Positions 1 to 8,408 are shown, counted from the first letter of the stretch. The stretch: 64,000 nt of DNA from Paraburkholderia fungorum (GCF_902833645.1 NZ_CADFGE010000009.1:62001-126000), one strand, 5' to 3'. Made by a program: numbers and translations. The notes: generated by a model not told the origin, from the letters alone.

Positions 1-188
1 GATTGACTGGCAGAGCGAGCGACGGGATCACCGTCCGGGGTCGCGTCGCGCGGCACAACCGGCGTAGCACCAGGCGTGCCGCGCCGGACCGCATACGGGA
101 CGCGATCCGTCTCTTCCTGTTCGCTGTAGAGCTTGCATCCCAGGCGTTCTGCCGAAACGCGCCGCCAGCCCTCGACGCAGGTCAGACG
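1..188 (-). other. Open frame lacking a start codon at window edge
   Basis: Directly after the stop of the HTH gene at 189, one minus-strand frame stays open from base 188 to the window edge (62 codons). Its codon use resembles the neighbouring genes, but it has no ATG, GTG or TTG near its beginning. It may be the start of another gene using CTG, a decayed fragment, or chance. I cannot assign a function. Confidence 0.2.
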
Positions 189-401
189 CTATGTTGTGCG
201 TCGAGCAATGGCGTTTTCCAGCGCGGTGATGGCCCAGTCAGGACACCCGCGCGAGCTGGCCTTGTCCGGGTCATTGAGCCATGATCGAACGGTTCTCACC
301 GAGCACGGTCGCTGTGTCTGCTCGCAGATCAAAGCCGCACTCTCGGCCTGAGTCAGATCATGCTTGAGCAGCAGCTGACGGTAACGCTCTCTGTTGCTCA
401 T
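189..401 (-). CDS. Small HTH (XRE-like) DNA-binding protein
   Basis: This 70-residue protein begins MSNRERYRQLL and has a helix-turn-helix pattern over about residues 8-40 (TQAESAALI ... SVRTVRSWL). A small DNA-binding regulator is the likely role. The start is chosen because its ATG overlaps the TGA of the upstream membrane gene (ATGA at 398-401), which suggests translational coupling. The upstream gene is preceded by two identical palindromes, a natural candidate target for this protein, although nothing in the sequence proves that link. Confidence 0.7.
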   Translation of the reverse strand: MSNRERYRQLLLKHDLTQAESAALICEQTQRPCSVRTVRSWLNDPDKASSRGCPDWAITALENAIARRTT

Positions 402-877
402 TGGCCCGAGTCGGTCGTCACGACCACCATCATCTTTCCCTCGGCAGGAACTTCCAGCAGCGAGCGAATGTGGTGGCTGATCTTTCCGTCGAATTGATCT
501 ACGACTCCTGTCGGATAACCGCCCAGCAACATGCTGAGCGCCACGATGATCATGCTGACGAAGCAGCCGATTCCCAGCATCCAGCAAATCGCGTGGTTAA
601 TTTCTGCGGGTGTGGCCTGACGCATCGCCGCGATCAGATCCGTTACTGAAGATGGCGCCCCCACTTCGAGCACGATCAGCGCGAGGAACCACAGGATCGG
701 CACATAGCGCAACGACAGAGCAACAAGGCGCCACGTCGCACCGATGTAGTTGAAGGCCTGAGCAACATAGAGCCGCCGGTCGGCACGGACCATCTTGACG
801 ATGCTGTTGTATTGGTCGGCGGGCAGGGCACCGACCTCGATATCGTTCACGTACACCCTGGCGATTGCTGTGCCCAT
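398..877 (-). CDS. Two-helix membrane protein of unknown function
   Basis: This 159-residue protein starts MGTAIARVYVND. It has two clear hydrophobic stretches, around residues 50-75 (LVALSLRYVPILWFLALIV) and 100-130 (CWMLGIGCFVSMIIVALSML), with soluble ends. The ATG at 877 is preferred over longer starts because the longer versions would translate the palindromic operator region. It is followed with a 4-bp overlap by the HTH gene, so the two likely form one operon. I do not recognise the family. Confidence 0.65.
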   Translation of the reverse strand: MGTAIARVYVNDIEVGALPADQYNSIVKMVRADRRLYVAQAFNYIGATWRLVALSLRYVPILWFLALIVLEVGAPSSVTDLIAAMRQATPAEINHAICWMLGIGCFVSMIIVALSMLLGGYPTGVVDQFDGKISHHIRSLLEVPAEGKMMVVVTTDSGQ

Positions 878-903
878 ACTGGCTCCGCATAAGTTTGGAA
901 GGG

Positions 904-952
904 AATAGGCACATGTGCCTATTTGATGGCGATGATAGGCACATGTGCCTAT
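904..952. promoter_or_regulatory. Two identical 18-bp perfect palindromes (operator pair)
   Basis: ATAGGCACATGTGCCTAT occurs twice, at 905-922 and 935-952, each a perfect inverted repeat. The first extends to 20 bp (904-923). Centres are 30 bp apart, close to three helical turns, so dimers bound at both would sit on one face of the DNA. They lie between the PnuC-like gene and the start of the membrane/HTH gene pair, the expected place for an operator controlling that pair. Confidence 0.75.
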
Positions 953-974
953 TCCGTCAACATCCGTCGCAATG

Positions 975-1253
975 TCAAAGCGGTGTCGTCCGCGCGGCGG
1001 CGCGAGCCGTGCGACGGAACGTCGAGCGAAGGCCAGGAAAGGATCGATAAAGCCCGCGGATTGAAGACAGAAGGTAGATGGACTGCATCGCGAGAACGCC
1101 CCATGAATGGATGGCGACAAAGTAGGCGATCAGGCAGGCGTTGGAACCGATCCAGATCGGCCAGGCGTAGCGGGAGAACGATCGGTTCTCTGCCAGGAGG
1201 TACGAGCCGATCACGCCCATCACTGCACCAGCCCACTCGAGGACGTGGAGCAT
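975..1253 (-). CDS. Small three-helix membrane protein, PnuC-like
   Basis: The 92-residue product (start MLHVLEWAGAVMG) has three predicted membrane helices and ends with a basic tail. The spacing and the final MQSIYLLSSIRGLYR segment recall the core repeat of PnuC-type nicotinamide riboside transporters, but it is far shorter than the usual 200+ residues. Its ATG shares one base with the TGA of the TrpF-like gene (TGATG at 1251-1255), so it is probably translated by coupling. Transport of a small nucleoside-like compound is only an inference. Confidence 0.6.
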   Translation of the reverse strand: MLHVLEWAGAVMGVIGSYLLAENRSFSRYAWPIWIGSNACLIAYFVAIHSWGVLAMQSIYLLSSIRGLYRSFPGLRSTFRRTARAAARTTPL

Positions 1254-1984
1254 CAGATGACTCCTTGCGTTGAGCGCCATTGTTCGACATGTTCGAGGAC
1301 CGCGGTTGCTCGCGCGAGGTCAAACACGTCGCGCTCGTCACGTAGCCGGCCCTCCATATCGATCCAGAAAAGGGCGCCGCCCGCGGCTTCCTGAATGCGA
1401 GGCAGATGGGCCGACACATTGTCCGGCCCGAGACCGCCGGCGTAGCCGCAGGGCACGGAACGAAGTGCGTGGGGCCATTGATCGCGCTCAATACCTCGCC
1501 CGCCAGAAGCGTCGAACAGCACCGCATGGTTCGGTTCATCGGCCAGGCGCATCCACAGGTCGATGTTCGCGGCGTTCAACTGCGTAATGATCGTCTTCGC
1601 CGGATAGCGACGAACGGTGGCGATAATGTCCTGCAACGAGAAGCGCGTCGACAGGAAGTTGATCTGGATGCGGTCAAAGGCTTCGGCGACATCGGACACA
1701 CGCCCGACGCCCGCGAGGAGGTCAGCGACCGCACGACCGCACACGTGGAGCGCGAACGACGGGCGAGCGCGAGTGGCCTCCAGTCTGCGCGCGATCGACT
1801 CGATCCTATGCAGGTCAGGATAGCGGCCGGTGCCAGCCTGAGATTCGCTGTACAGCGTCCCCCATTCGACGAACGGGTGTAGATCTCCCAGCACGAAAAG
1901 CTGGTCGATGTCGGTCGCGTTGTCGACGCCAGTAAGGGTGCAATGCGTCAGGGGCGAAGCGATTGTAAGTGACTGGGTTTGCAT
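1253..1984 (-). CDS. TrpF-like TIM-barrel protein (phosphoribosylanthranilate isomerase-like)
   Basis: This 243-residue protein has features of the phosphoribosylanthranilate isomerase superfamily. There is an EWG-LYS segment near residues 40-46, an ALHVCG strand near 80, and a C-terminal GYAGGLGPDNV phosphate-binding loop followed by a strand ending WIDMEG near residues 188-213. True TrpF has an early catalytic Cys and a VDVSSGVE motif; here the latter is WIDMEGRLRD, so the substrate probably differs. The ATG at 1984 is chosen because GGAG lies six bases before it; a GTG at 2008 is possible. It overlaps the PnuC-like gene. Confidence 0.6.
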   Translation of the reverse strand: MQTQSLTIASPLTHCTLTGVDNATDIDQLFVLGDLHPFVEWGTLYSESQAGTGRYPDLHRIESIARRLEATRARPSFALHVCGRAVADLLAGVGRVSDVAEAFDRIQINFLSTRFSLQDIIATVRRYPAKTIITQLNAANIDLWMRLADEPNHAVLFDASGGRGIERDQWPHALRSVPCGYAGGLGPDNVSAHLPRIQEAAGGALFWIDMEGRLRDERDVFDLARATAVLEHVEQWRSTQGVI

Positions 1985-2087
1985 AACGTCTCCGGATGCG
2001 GCGATCACTCATGTGGATGGAACCAGTCCAGTCTATCCACGGTTATAACGAGTCAAGTCGCCTTCGCACGTGCATATACGTCTTCAA

Positions 2088-4094
2088 TCAGAAAGAGCTT
2101 TTGCTCTGGTTCGTCGGCTCGTGTTCTCGCAGCTTGCCGGCGTGCCAGTCCTCGGCGGTCAGCAGGAGCGGCGCCCATTTGAGGTACTCGGCACGCGTGC
2201 GTGGATCGGCGAAGAACCGCTTGAAATCACCGGGCCGGTAAGCCGAGATGTTCAGCATCTCCGCCGCCGGAACAGCGATGGACTGGCTGATAGCCGAATG
2301 GCCATAACGCGCCGCCTGTCGCTCCCACCGGAAGACCGCCGTGCGTGCACGCGGCTTCCATTCCTCGATCGTGGCGACGCGGCCCGGCCCGGGATTGCCG
2401 TACGGCCGGTAGGCAAGGTATCGGTATGAGGTGGCACCCGTGCGGTAGTCCCGGTCGCGCCGGGCATTCTCTTTTTCCGCTTCCTTGGTCATCCAGTAAT
2501 ACTCCTGGCCGACCACCACGCTCCCCGGCCCAAGAGTGGCGTTGAGCTCGGCGCGGAACGCCTCGAAGTCAGGCTTCTCGCCGTCGTGCAGTGCAAGGCT
2601 CGCGTCGTACACGAGTTTCACCCAACGGGAGAAGCTATCCGGGCGCCACGTCTGCACCGGCGGATGCGGGTGCAGGATCTCGGAGCGGTCGAAAAGACCC
2701 TGTATGATCACGGCAACGCGGTTGTATTCCTTGATCTTGTCCTGAATTTCTTCCATCACCTCGTCGAAGTAGACGTTGCTGCGATCGAACGGCTCCCAGT
2801 CGCTCGGGCGGAACGAACCGAAATCGGGAATGCCGATCGAGTCGCTCCACCGCATGTGCGGATTGTCCCAGTTGTCCTTGCCCGGGTTGGCGCGCTTCCA
2901 GGCTTCGGCCTTCGCTTTCGATTCACGGAAGATCGCCATGTGCTCCTCGTACTCGGCAACCGTGATCAGCTTTTCCACGCTGTTCCCGTGCATCTTGACC
3001 ATCATCGGCTCACCTTCGCGATAGATGGCCCCATCCGGAAAGATCATTTCCCCGAAGTCGATCTCGCATGCGATGCGCCAGACCTGTTCGCCGTTGCGCA
3101 CGTACAGGAACGTCCACTTGTCAGCTTCCGCTTCCTGGATGGAGATGAATGTGGAGATCGGATCGCCGTGCGTCTCGCGCTCCTTCCTGGAGCGGCGCAC
3201 GCGCATCGCGACGAGTGTGCGCGGGAAAGGGAGGATGCGATCGCGGTTCTCGGGTCGGCAGAGCCAGGCATCGAACTGGCCGATGCCGCGAAAGTCCATC
3301 CCGCCAGCCTCGTAACTGAGTAGCGCCTCCTCGTCCATGTAGAGCCGGCGTTGCATTACGTGTAGCGGCTCGTCGGCGTCGGCGGCGTGGCCCTCGCTGC
3401 ATCGCACTGCCTGCTCAGAAATGCCGGCGTACAGACCGAAAGTCAGCAGACGGTCATCGATCGTCGCAATAGTTTCACGCATCGGCGTAATCGAGGCTTT
3501 CAGCGGGAGCATCGATGCCTTCGCCCAGATGGTCAACTGCTCGTTGGCGTTCTCCAGGTCTTTGTACAGATCGGGGATGGTCTTGTCTTTTGCGGCAACA
3601 AGCGCCCCCTTGTACGCCTTCAGATTGTCCTGCCCCGACAGCGCCATGAGAGAAGAACCGGTCGAACCGGCGGGCGCTGAACCGGCGGCGATCGCGCGCG
3701 AGCTCGTGACTCCAAGGCGTTGCGTCAGTGAGTGGATTTCGGTGACCAGCGCCTTCGTGCGCGCCTGCCAGTGTCCGAGCCTTCCAGAAATCACGGCATC
3801 TGGGTCGGCTTCGCGGCGAAGGTCCGTCCAGTAGTCGTCCAGGTGCACGCGCGTAGAACCGCCGCCCGGGCTCTCGATTTGAACATAGTTGCTGCCGATC
3901 TCCACCGCGCAGCCGAACCACTCGTACTCGTCGCCTTTCTTGCGGCCGTTCTTCTTGTCGTCCCACGTGGCGACGTCCTTGACCCAGTACCACGCGCCGA
4001 GCACCAGCTCGCCATTGGCACGCTCTACAGTAACGTGGTCCGCTGGATCCTGCTGTGCTACAGGAAGATTCGGATGTTTGTCTGCGGTGTTCAT
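2088..4094 (-). CDS. Large unknown protein, 668 residues
   Basis: This is the largest protein in the first 15 kb and I do not recognise it. It looks soluble and cytoplasmic: no signal peptide or membrane segments, many charged residues, and a probable helical or coiled stretch around residues 110-210. The N-terminal 90 residues (VLGAWYWVKDV ... GCAVEIGSNYVQIESPGGG) read like a small beta-barrel domain. It has its own start and is divergent from the gene at 4276. It lies downstream of the methyltransferase and AAA ATPase genes on the same strand, but a 180-base gap and an opposite-strand gene separate them. Confidence 0.7.
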   Translation of the reverse strand: MNTADKHPNLPVAQQDPADHVTVERANGELVLGAWYWVKDVATWDDKKNGRKKGDEYEWFGCAVEIGSNYVQIESPGGGSTRVHLDDYWTDLRREADPDAVISGRLGHWQARTKALVTEIHSLTQRLGVTSSRAIAAGSAPAGSTGSSLMALSGQDNLKAYKGALVAAKDKTIPDLYKDLENANEQLTIWAKASMLPLKASITPMRETIATIDDRLLTFGLYAGISEQAVRCSEGHAADADEPLHVMQRRLYMDEEALLSYEAGGMDFRGIGQFDAWLCRPENRDRILPFPRTLVAMRVRRSRKERETHGDPISTFISIQEAEADKWTFLYVRNGEQVWRIACEIDFGEMIFPDGAIYREGEPMMVKMHGNSVEKLITVAEYEEHMAIFRESKAKAEAWKRANPGKDNWDNPHMRWSDSIGIPDFGSFRPSDWEPFDRSNVYFDEVMEEIQDKIKEYNRVAVIIQGLFDRSEILHPHPPVQTWRPDSFSRWVKLVYDASLALHDGEKPDFEAFRAELNATLGPGSVVVGQEYYWMTKEAEKENARRDRDYRTGATSYRYLAYRPYGNPGPGRVATIEEWKPRARTAVFRWERQAARYGHSAISQSIAVPAAEMLNISAYRPGDFKRFFADPRTRAEYLKWAPLLLTAEDWHAGKLREHEPTNQSKSSF

Positions 4095-4275
4095 CGAGTG
4101 ATCCTTGTGCGCTGGTTGGCCGGCAGAGTTGTCAAGGACAGACTACACGGCGCCAGAGGAAGTCAAACGCGATAACGATTGGAAGAGCAGGGTCTATAAA
4201 TTTGTAACAGGATTGCCGGTGCGGCGATGTCGTTGCCATCTCTAATTATGGGCATGGTGCCCATTGGAGATGACG

Positions 4276-4737
4276 ATGAAAAAGTTCTGCCTGTTAAGCG
4301 CCGGTCTTCGGACCTCCGTTTCTGATGACCTCCTCGCGCAGTTGGGGGACCTTCCACGTGTACGCCTTGGCCGTATCCGGTCAGGGATCGTCAGCGTGGA
4401 ATTCGACGGCACCGAGGCGGAGCTGCAATCGCTTCTTGCAGATACGGCGTGGTCCTCATTCCACGTTAGCGAGAGCCGCACCTACCGTCTGCAGAGGAGC
4501 AGCGGCGACGCGTTTGCTACGCCAAGCATCGATTCAAACGACCCGCCTCTCAACGAGGTTCTTATGCACTTCGCGGTTGAGCAGAGTCTTCCAACGGCGG
4601 CGCAACTGCGCAGCTACATTGAGATGTTCCCGCAGTTCAGGCAGGACCTAATCGAATTCGCGGTGTCGCTTGTCGAAGACACGTTCCACTGTGACGATTC
4701 GGATGTCAGCTTCTGCGACTCAAGGTATGGCACGTGA
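4276..4737 (+). CDS. Unknown protein with antitoxin-like C-terminal helix pair
   Basis: The product is 153 residues from MKKFCLLSAG; this ATG is chosen because GGAGA sits six bases upstream. The C-terminal part (AAQLRSYIEMFPQFRQDLIEFAV) matches a helical pattern common in small regulators encoded beside ImmA/IrrE-type peptidases, but no such peptidase is adjacent. It is an isolated plus-strand gene between two minus-strand genes and ends five bases before the stop of the methyltransferase gene. Function unknown. Confidence 0.6.
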   Translation: MKKFCLLSAGLRTSVSDDLLAQLGDLPRVRLGRIRSGIVSVEFDGTEAELQSLLADTAWSSFHVSESRTYRLQRSSGDAFATPSIDSNDPPLNEVLMHFAVEQSLPTAAQLRSYIEMFPQFRQDLIEFAVSLVEDTFHCDDSDVSFCDSRYGT

Positions 4738-4742
4738 TGCTT

Positions 4743-5876
4743 TCAACTCGTTGCGAACAATGCCGATTGCGCCGTCCTTGCCGGATGCTCGACACGTTGG
4801 GCCTCAGCCTGCCATACCGCGAGGCCTTCGTCGCTTAGGCCGGGCAATGACGAAACGGTGTCCGGCTTTGCGGCAGCGATTCGCGACGCGCGCAGATCTT
4901 CGTAGAACAGGTCAGCGCCGATAAAATGCCGTGCGGTCTCGACCGCAGCAACAGCGGTCGACCCGCTCCCGCAGAATGGATCGCATACGACGTCACCCGG
5001 ATTCGTGTAGAGCAGAATCGCACGCTTGGGCAGCGCGACAGGGTACTGAGCGGGGTGATCGCCGTGCCTCCGCTCCGGATGGTTGTGACGCACCTGGCCG
5101 ATATCGTCCCAGACATCGGTCGGATGGGCGCCAAGCGGGCTACCGGACAGTTCGCCGCGGTTCGGGCCCTTGAATGACCGTTTGCCCGGATACTTCTGCG
5201 GCTTGCGGGCGGGTGTCGGGTTAAAGACGGCCGGCTCTCCCTTGCTGAACACCAGAACCATCTCGTGCCGGCCAGCCAGTCGCCGTTTCGGAGTCAATCC
5301 GTGCTGTGACTCCCAGACGGCGCGATCCTGGAATGTAAGGCCGGCGGCGCGCAGGTTCTCAAAGAGCATGATGTCCATCGGCATGAGCCGGTCCTGCCAG
5401 TCGATGGTTTTGCCGACGTTCAGACATACCACGCCGCCCGGCTTGAGCGTGCGTCCTATCTCGCTGATCACCTGCATCAGCCAGCCGTGAAAGTACACAT
5501 AACGCATGCGGTCAGCAGCCGGCCCGTCGCCGTATCGCTTGCCGACGTTGTACGGTGTGCTCGTGACGTAGAGCGACACCGAATCGTCAGGGATCCCGTC
5601 GAGGAAGTCGAGTACGTCGGCCTTCACCGTCGTATCGATCATCGACTGGAAGGTTTCCCATTGGCGCTGTCGGCGCTCGGTCGCCCGCTCGCGGATGCGG
5701 GCTTCGGTCTTGCGCGTGCCAGTGGCAAGCGCAAGCGAATAGATGCGTCCGCGCGACCAGCCGGTCAACGACGCGACCTGTTCGTAGGTGTGAGTGGCAA
5801 GCAGCGATAGGACGCGCTGCGATTCTTCGGTCAGCGCCGACATGGGAGACGCGGAGGAGGCGATGGCTGCTTTCAT
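4743..5876 (-). CDS. Beta-class DNA methyltransferase with N-terminal HTH
   Basis: This 377-residue protein is probably an N4-cytosine or N6-adenine DNA methyltransferase. Motif IV comes first (TSTPYN, residues 105-110) and the SAM-binding motif I later (DPFCGSGST, 299-307), the beta-class order. The usual catalytic motif is TSPPY; here the first proline is threonine. Residues 13-52 form a helix-turn-helix-like extension (YEQVASLTGWSRGRIYSLAL), which could read DNA or regulate its own promoter. No restriction endonuclease lies nearby, so it is a solitary methyltransferase. The ATG at 5876 follows a CAGGGG stretch that can pair with CCCCT upstream. Confidence 0.85.
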   Translation of the reverse strand: MKAAIASSASPMSALTEESQRVLSLLATHTYEQVASLTGWSRGRIYSLALATGTRKTEARIRERATERRQRQWETFQSMIDTTVKADVLDFLDGIPDDSVSLYVTSTPYNVGKRYGDGPAADRMRYVYFHGWLMQVISEIGRTLKPGGVVCLNVGKTIDWQDRLMPMDIMLFENLRAAGLTFQDRAVWESQHGLTPKRRLAGRHEMVLVFSKGEPAVFNPTPARKPQKYPGKRSFKGPNRGELSGSPLGAHPTDVWDDIGQVRHNHPERRHGDHPAQYPVALPKRAILLYTNPGDVVCDPFCGSGSTAVAAVETARHFIGADLFYEDLRASRIAAAKPDTVSSLPGLSDEGLAVWQAEAQRVEHPARTAQSALFATS

Positions 5877-5958
5877 GAACCCCTGAGAAAAGGAACTAAT
5901 CGTTTTGAGGGGCGGAAGGCCTTAGCTTTATCACGTCCAACCCGGTGTCGAACCTGTC

Positions 5959-6429
5959 TTATCCGTAACGCGGAACATAGGGGTATTCGTGAATGACGTT
6001 CTGGCCGTAGCTCAACATGCCATTCGATGTCGTAATCCAAGCCATGCGCCATCGCCGCAATCTGACCGCCTGCTTGAGCTTCGGAAGGGAGTCGCAGGCT
6101 AGGATGGTGCCCTGGTCAGGATGTTTGGCTTGGTACTGGTGGTCCCACATCGTTTCCGTTGTCGCCTCGGCGACCGGATGCCGTTCCTTTCTAGGATGCG
6201 CCGCTCTGACGGCACAGGCCTGCCCCTGCGGCGACAGGGCGTAAAACAACTCATCTTCCAGGTTAGATCTGTTCTTCATTTCGTACACCGCTCGATGGTG
6301 TTCCACGCGATATTCTGAAACACGTCTGCGCAACGTCACTTCCACTCTCAATTCTGAAAAGCCTGAGAACGCCGTTCCTGAGTGAGCGAAAACGGCCATC
6401 GCGCGCACATGCAGGAATCTGACGATCAA
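5959..6429 (-). CDS. Unknown 156-residue protein
   Basis: The start overlaps the stop of the AAA ATPase gene by four bases (ATGA at 6426-6429), supporting this reading frame and coupling to that gene. Basic residues are frequent and there is no signal peptide or membrane segment. An internal ATG at 6279 would give a 106-residue version starting MKNRSNLEDELFYAL, where similarity to other proteins seems most likely. I do not recognise the family. Confidence 0.5.
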   Translation of the reverse strand: MIVRFLHVRAMAVFAHSGTAFSGFSELRVEVTLRRRVSEYRVEHHRAVYEMKNRSNLEDELFYALSPQGQACAVRAAHPRKERHPVAEATTETMWDHQYQAKHPDQGTILACDSLPKLKQAVRLRRWRMAWITTSNGMLSYGQNVIHEYPYVPRYG

Positions 6430-7421
6430 CTCAACTGCGATGCCAGGCGCTCGCCGTTTCGGCCTTCATTAAGCACGAGATCCCTGCGGATTTCCCTGCA
6501 GCGCTGAACCAGTGCGGCCAGGTTCTCGAACGCATGTTGAGCGACCACTGCTGCAAGATTCGAAACATCTTTGCCAGGCGTCAGCTTGGGAGAGAGTTCA
6601 ACCTCCGCGCAGCGCAGACGTGTCGCGTAATCCGGAACCGGGATGTGCAGTCTGAAATCGAAGCGACGCAGCACGGCCGGATCGATTTGTTCGACGAGGT
6701 TCGTGGCGCAGATGAGTACACAACGCGATGGCACCCGATCGATCAGGATGAGCAGCTGGTTCGTGATCCGCTTGATTTCGCCAAGGTCACTCGTTGCACG
6801 GTCGGAACTGATGCCGTCGAACTCGTCGAGGAACAGCACGCACGGCGCGCACTCGGCATAGCGGAACGCCTTCGCGAGATTCGATCCGGTTTCTCCGAGA
6901 TGGCTCGCGATCAGCCCACTATAGTTGACACGTAGAAGGGGAACACCAAGCTCGTTGGCGAAGGCCTCGGCGAGCATCGTCTTGCCATTCCCCGGCGGAC
7001 CTTCCAGCAGGATCTTATGGCGAGGGGAGAGCCTGAACGCCGCCAGTTCCTCGGCGCGGCCGTGCTCCGCGATGATCGCCGGGAGTTGCCGTTCCACGTC
7101 TGGCGGAAGAATCACGTCAGCAAATCCTGCAGTTGGCTCCTCGAACGAAATGATGTCGGTCGGCAATTTCATTTCGACCGGCTTCAGCGTCTGATAGCGC
7201 CGCAGCTTGCCTGAGACCCCGGGATAGCTGTCGGCAAGTGCAGATGCCATTTGCTCGATCAGTTCCGCTGCCCCGTTGGTGTTACCCCAGCGCAGACGAT
7301 CCACGAATGGAGGCAACAGAGACAAAGCCGCCGACGCGGCTTGCTTCCTGGCACCCCGAGTAGTCTCGCGCGGAGGGGCGGTCAACTCCAGCGCGTCACT
7401 TGCGTTAGCTGCAGTGTTCAT
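6426..7421 (-). CDS. AAA+ ATPase (ClpX/FtsH-like single module)
   Basis: This 331-residue protein has one complete AAA+ module: Walker A GPPGNGKT at 141-148, Walker B VLFLDE at 195-200, a sensor-1 ATN, and an arginine-finger RRFD that follows it. The N-terminal 90 residues are family-specific. The family remodels protein complexes. In many genomes such short AAA proteins are paired with a subtilase, but none is visible here. The downstream gene overlaps by 4 bp and may encode its partner. It is separated by three bases from the upstream Cys-containing gene, so they are co-transcribed. Confidence 0.85.
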   Translation of the reverse strand: MNTAANASDALELTAPPRETTRGARKQAASAALSLLPPFVDRLRWGNTNGAAELIEQMASALADSYPGVSGKLRRYQTLKPVEMKLPTDIISFEEPTAGFADVILPPDVERQLPAIIAEHGRAEELAAFRLSPRHKILLEGPPGNGKTMLAEAFANELGVPLLRVNYSGLIASHLGETGSNLAKAFRYAECAPCVLFLDEFDGISSDRATSDLGEIKRITNQLLILIDRVPSRCVLICATNLVEQIDPAVLRRFDFRLHIPVPDYATRLRCAEVELSPKLTPGKDVSNLAAVVAQHAFENLAALVQRCREIRRDLVLNEGRNGERLASQLS

Positions 7422-7424
7422 GTC

Positions 7425-7751
7425 TCAGATCCCTTTGTCTTCCTGCGTGTTGTTCGTTCGAGGCGAAGCGATACGCTGTTTTTCCCAGAACTGGCACGCG
7501 GGTGAGCGCATGCGAATGTCGGTGCCGGGGCCGCCAGTCCAATGAGCCTGCATGAGTCCGCATTTCCAGTACGCGCGCGCGGTAGATGAGCCTGTCGACC
7601 GTTTGTGCTGGCAGCTACGGCACGTCTCATCGGCGGGGCCGCGTCCGGGCAGTCCGGCGTAACCCTTGGGCTCGGTCGGCTTGCGACGGGCCTCGCTCAC
7701 GCGCTCGACGATCGTGTCGCCCAGCAGGTCGACGTATTGGACGGTTTCCAT
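7425..7751 (-). CDS. Small cysteine-containing protein
   Basis: This 108-residue product starts METVQYVDLLG. A central block with CRSCQHK, a second cysteine (WKCGLMQAHW) and a third (SPACQFWEK) looks like a small metal- or cluster-binding fold. The ATG at 7751 is preferred to longer in-frame starts that would overlap the upstream gene deeply. It lies in the tight minus-strand operon between the zinc-ribbon gene and the AAA ATPase. Function unknown. Confidence 0.65.
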   Translation of the reverse strand: METVQYVDLLGDTIVERVSEARRKPTEPKGYAGLPGRGPADETCRSCQHKRSTGSSTARAYWKCGLMQAHWTGGPGTDIRMRSPACQFWEKQRIASPRTNNTQEDKGI

Positions 7752-7753
7752 CG

Positions 7754-8209
7754 TCAGACCCGCCCGTTGTATGCCTCGTGCGACACGAACTCGGTGGGCT
7801 TCAGCGAGTGCGCGTCGACGAAGATCCGGTGTCGCAGACCGACCGGGACGGAAAAGTAACCGCGCCGGCTGGTCAACTTCTGGCCGCCAAGCGACAGAGG
7901 ATGGGTGCCGGCGTCGAGCTGGGTCAGTACGTCGAGCGCGCGTTCCATGACGGCGGGCAGCGACTCTGCGACGCTCAGGTCGATGGGGGCGCCGGCAGCC
8001 GCCGCCTTGAGTGTGCGCAGACGCTCCGCCTGGGCTGGGTCCTTCACGGGCGACTCCTTGCGAGGCCGCGGCTTCGTCGCACATGCAGCTTTGCGCGCTT
8101 CGCGTTGCTCGTGCGCTGCCTGTGCGGCGAGAACGGCCTTCTGCTCGTTCGAACAGCGGTGGCAGAACTTGCCATGGCCCTTGTGGCCGCAATCGAATAC
8201 GCGCTTCAT
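7754..8209 (-). CDS. Zinc-ribbon protein with RelE/HigB-like C-terminus
   Basis: Residues 7-19 (CGHKGHGKFCHRC) form a compact zinc-ribbon half, followed by a Lys/Arg/Ala-rich linker. The last 60 residues (HPLSLGGQKL ... YFSVPVGLRHRIFV) have the strand pattern of RelE/HigB-like small enzymes. No adjacent antitoxin is recognised, so a toxin role is only a possibility. The ATG overlaps the stop of the 47-residue gene upstream (ATGA at 8206-8209). Confidence 0.6.
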   Translation of the reverse strand: MKRVFDCGHKGHGKFCHRCSNEQKAVLAAQAAHEQREARKAACATKPRPRKESPVKDPAQAERLRTLKAAAAGAPIDLSVAESLPAVMERALDVLTQLDAGTHPLSLGGQKLTSRRGYFSVPVGLRHRIFVDAHSLKPTEFVSHEAYNGRV

Positions 8210-8349
8210 AGCCCAGTCTCCGGGCGTTCTTCCGATATGGCGGCGAATGCGATCCCGTCGGCTGGCGCCGATCGCATCTGTGCCATCAGGCGCAGCACCA
8301 GTGTGCCAATCTCTGCCATCAGGGCGGGCGGGATCGTCTGGGTGAGCAT
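8206..8349 (-). CDS. 47-residue small protein
   Basis: The short gene starts MLTQTIPPALMAEIG at 8349, behind a good Shine-Dalgarno (GAGGAAA, eight bases upstream), and ends overlapping the next ATG by four bases. The sequence is a single amphipathic helix region rich in Ala, Met and Leu. Longer in-frame starts have no ribosome site. No family recognised. Confidence 0.5.
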   Translation of the reverse strand: MLTQTIPPALMAEIGTLVLRLMAQMRSAPADGIAFAAISEERPETGL

Positions 8350-8408
8350 GTGAATTTCCTCGTTTCTGCTACGGTTGTCCGGTGTATCGGTATGTCCCGC
8401 CGGGTCCT

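Noticed and set aside
1107..1882. Several plus-strand open frames across the TrpF-like gene
   Set aside because: They mirror the codon pattern of the minus-strand genes, lack ribosome sites and have unnatural compositions rich in Arg, Ala and Pro.
5877..5925. CCCCT/AGGGG pairing over the ribosome site of the methyltransferase gene as a further leader copy
   Set aside because: It may regulate the gene, but it lacks the two preceding hairpins of the five-copy family.
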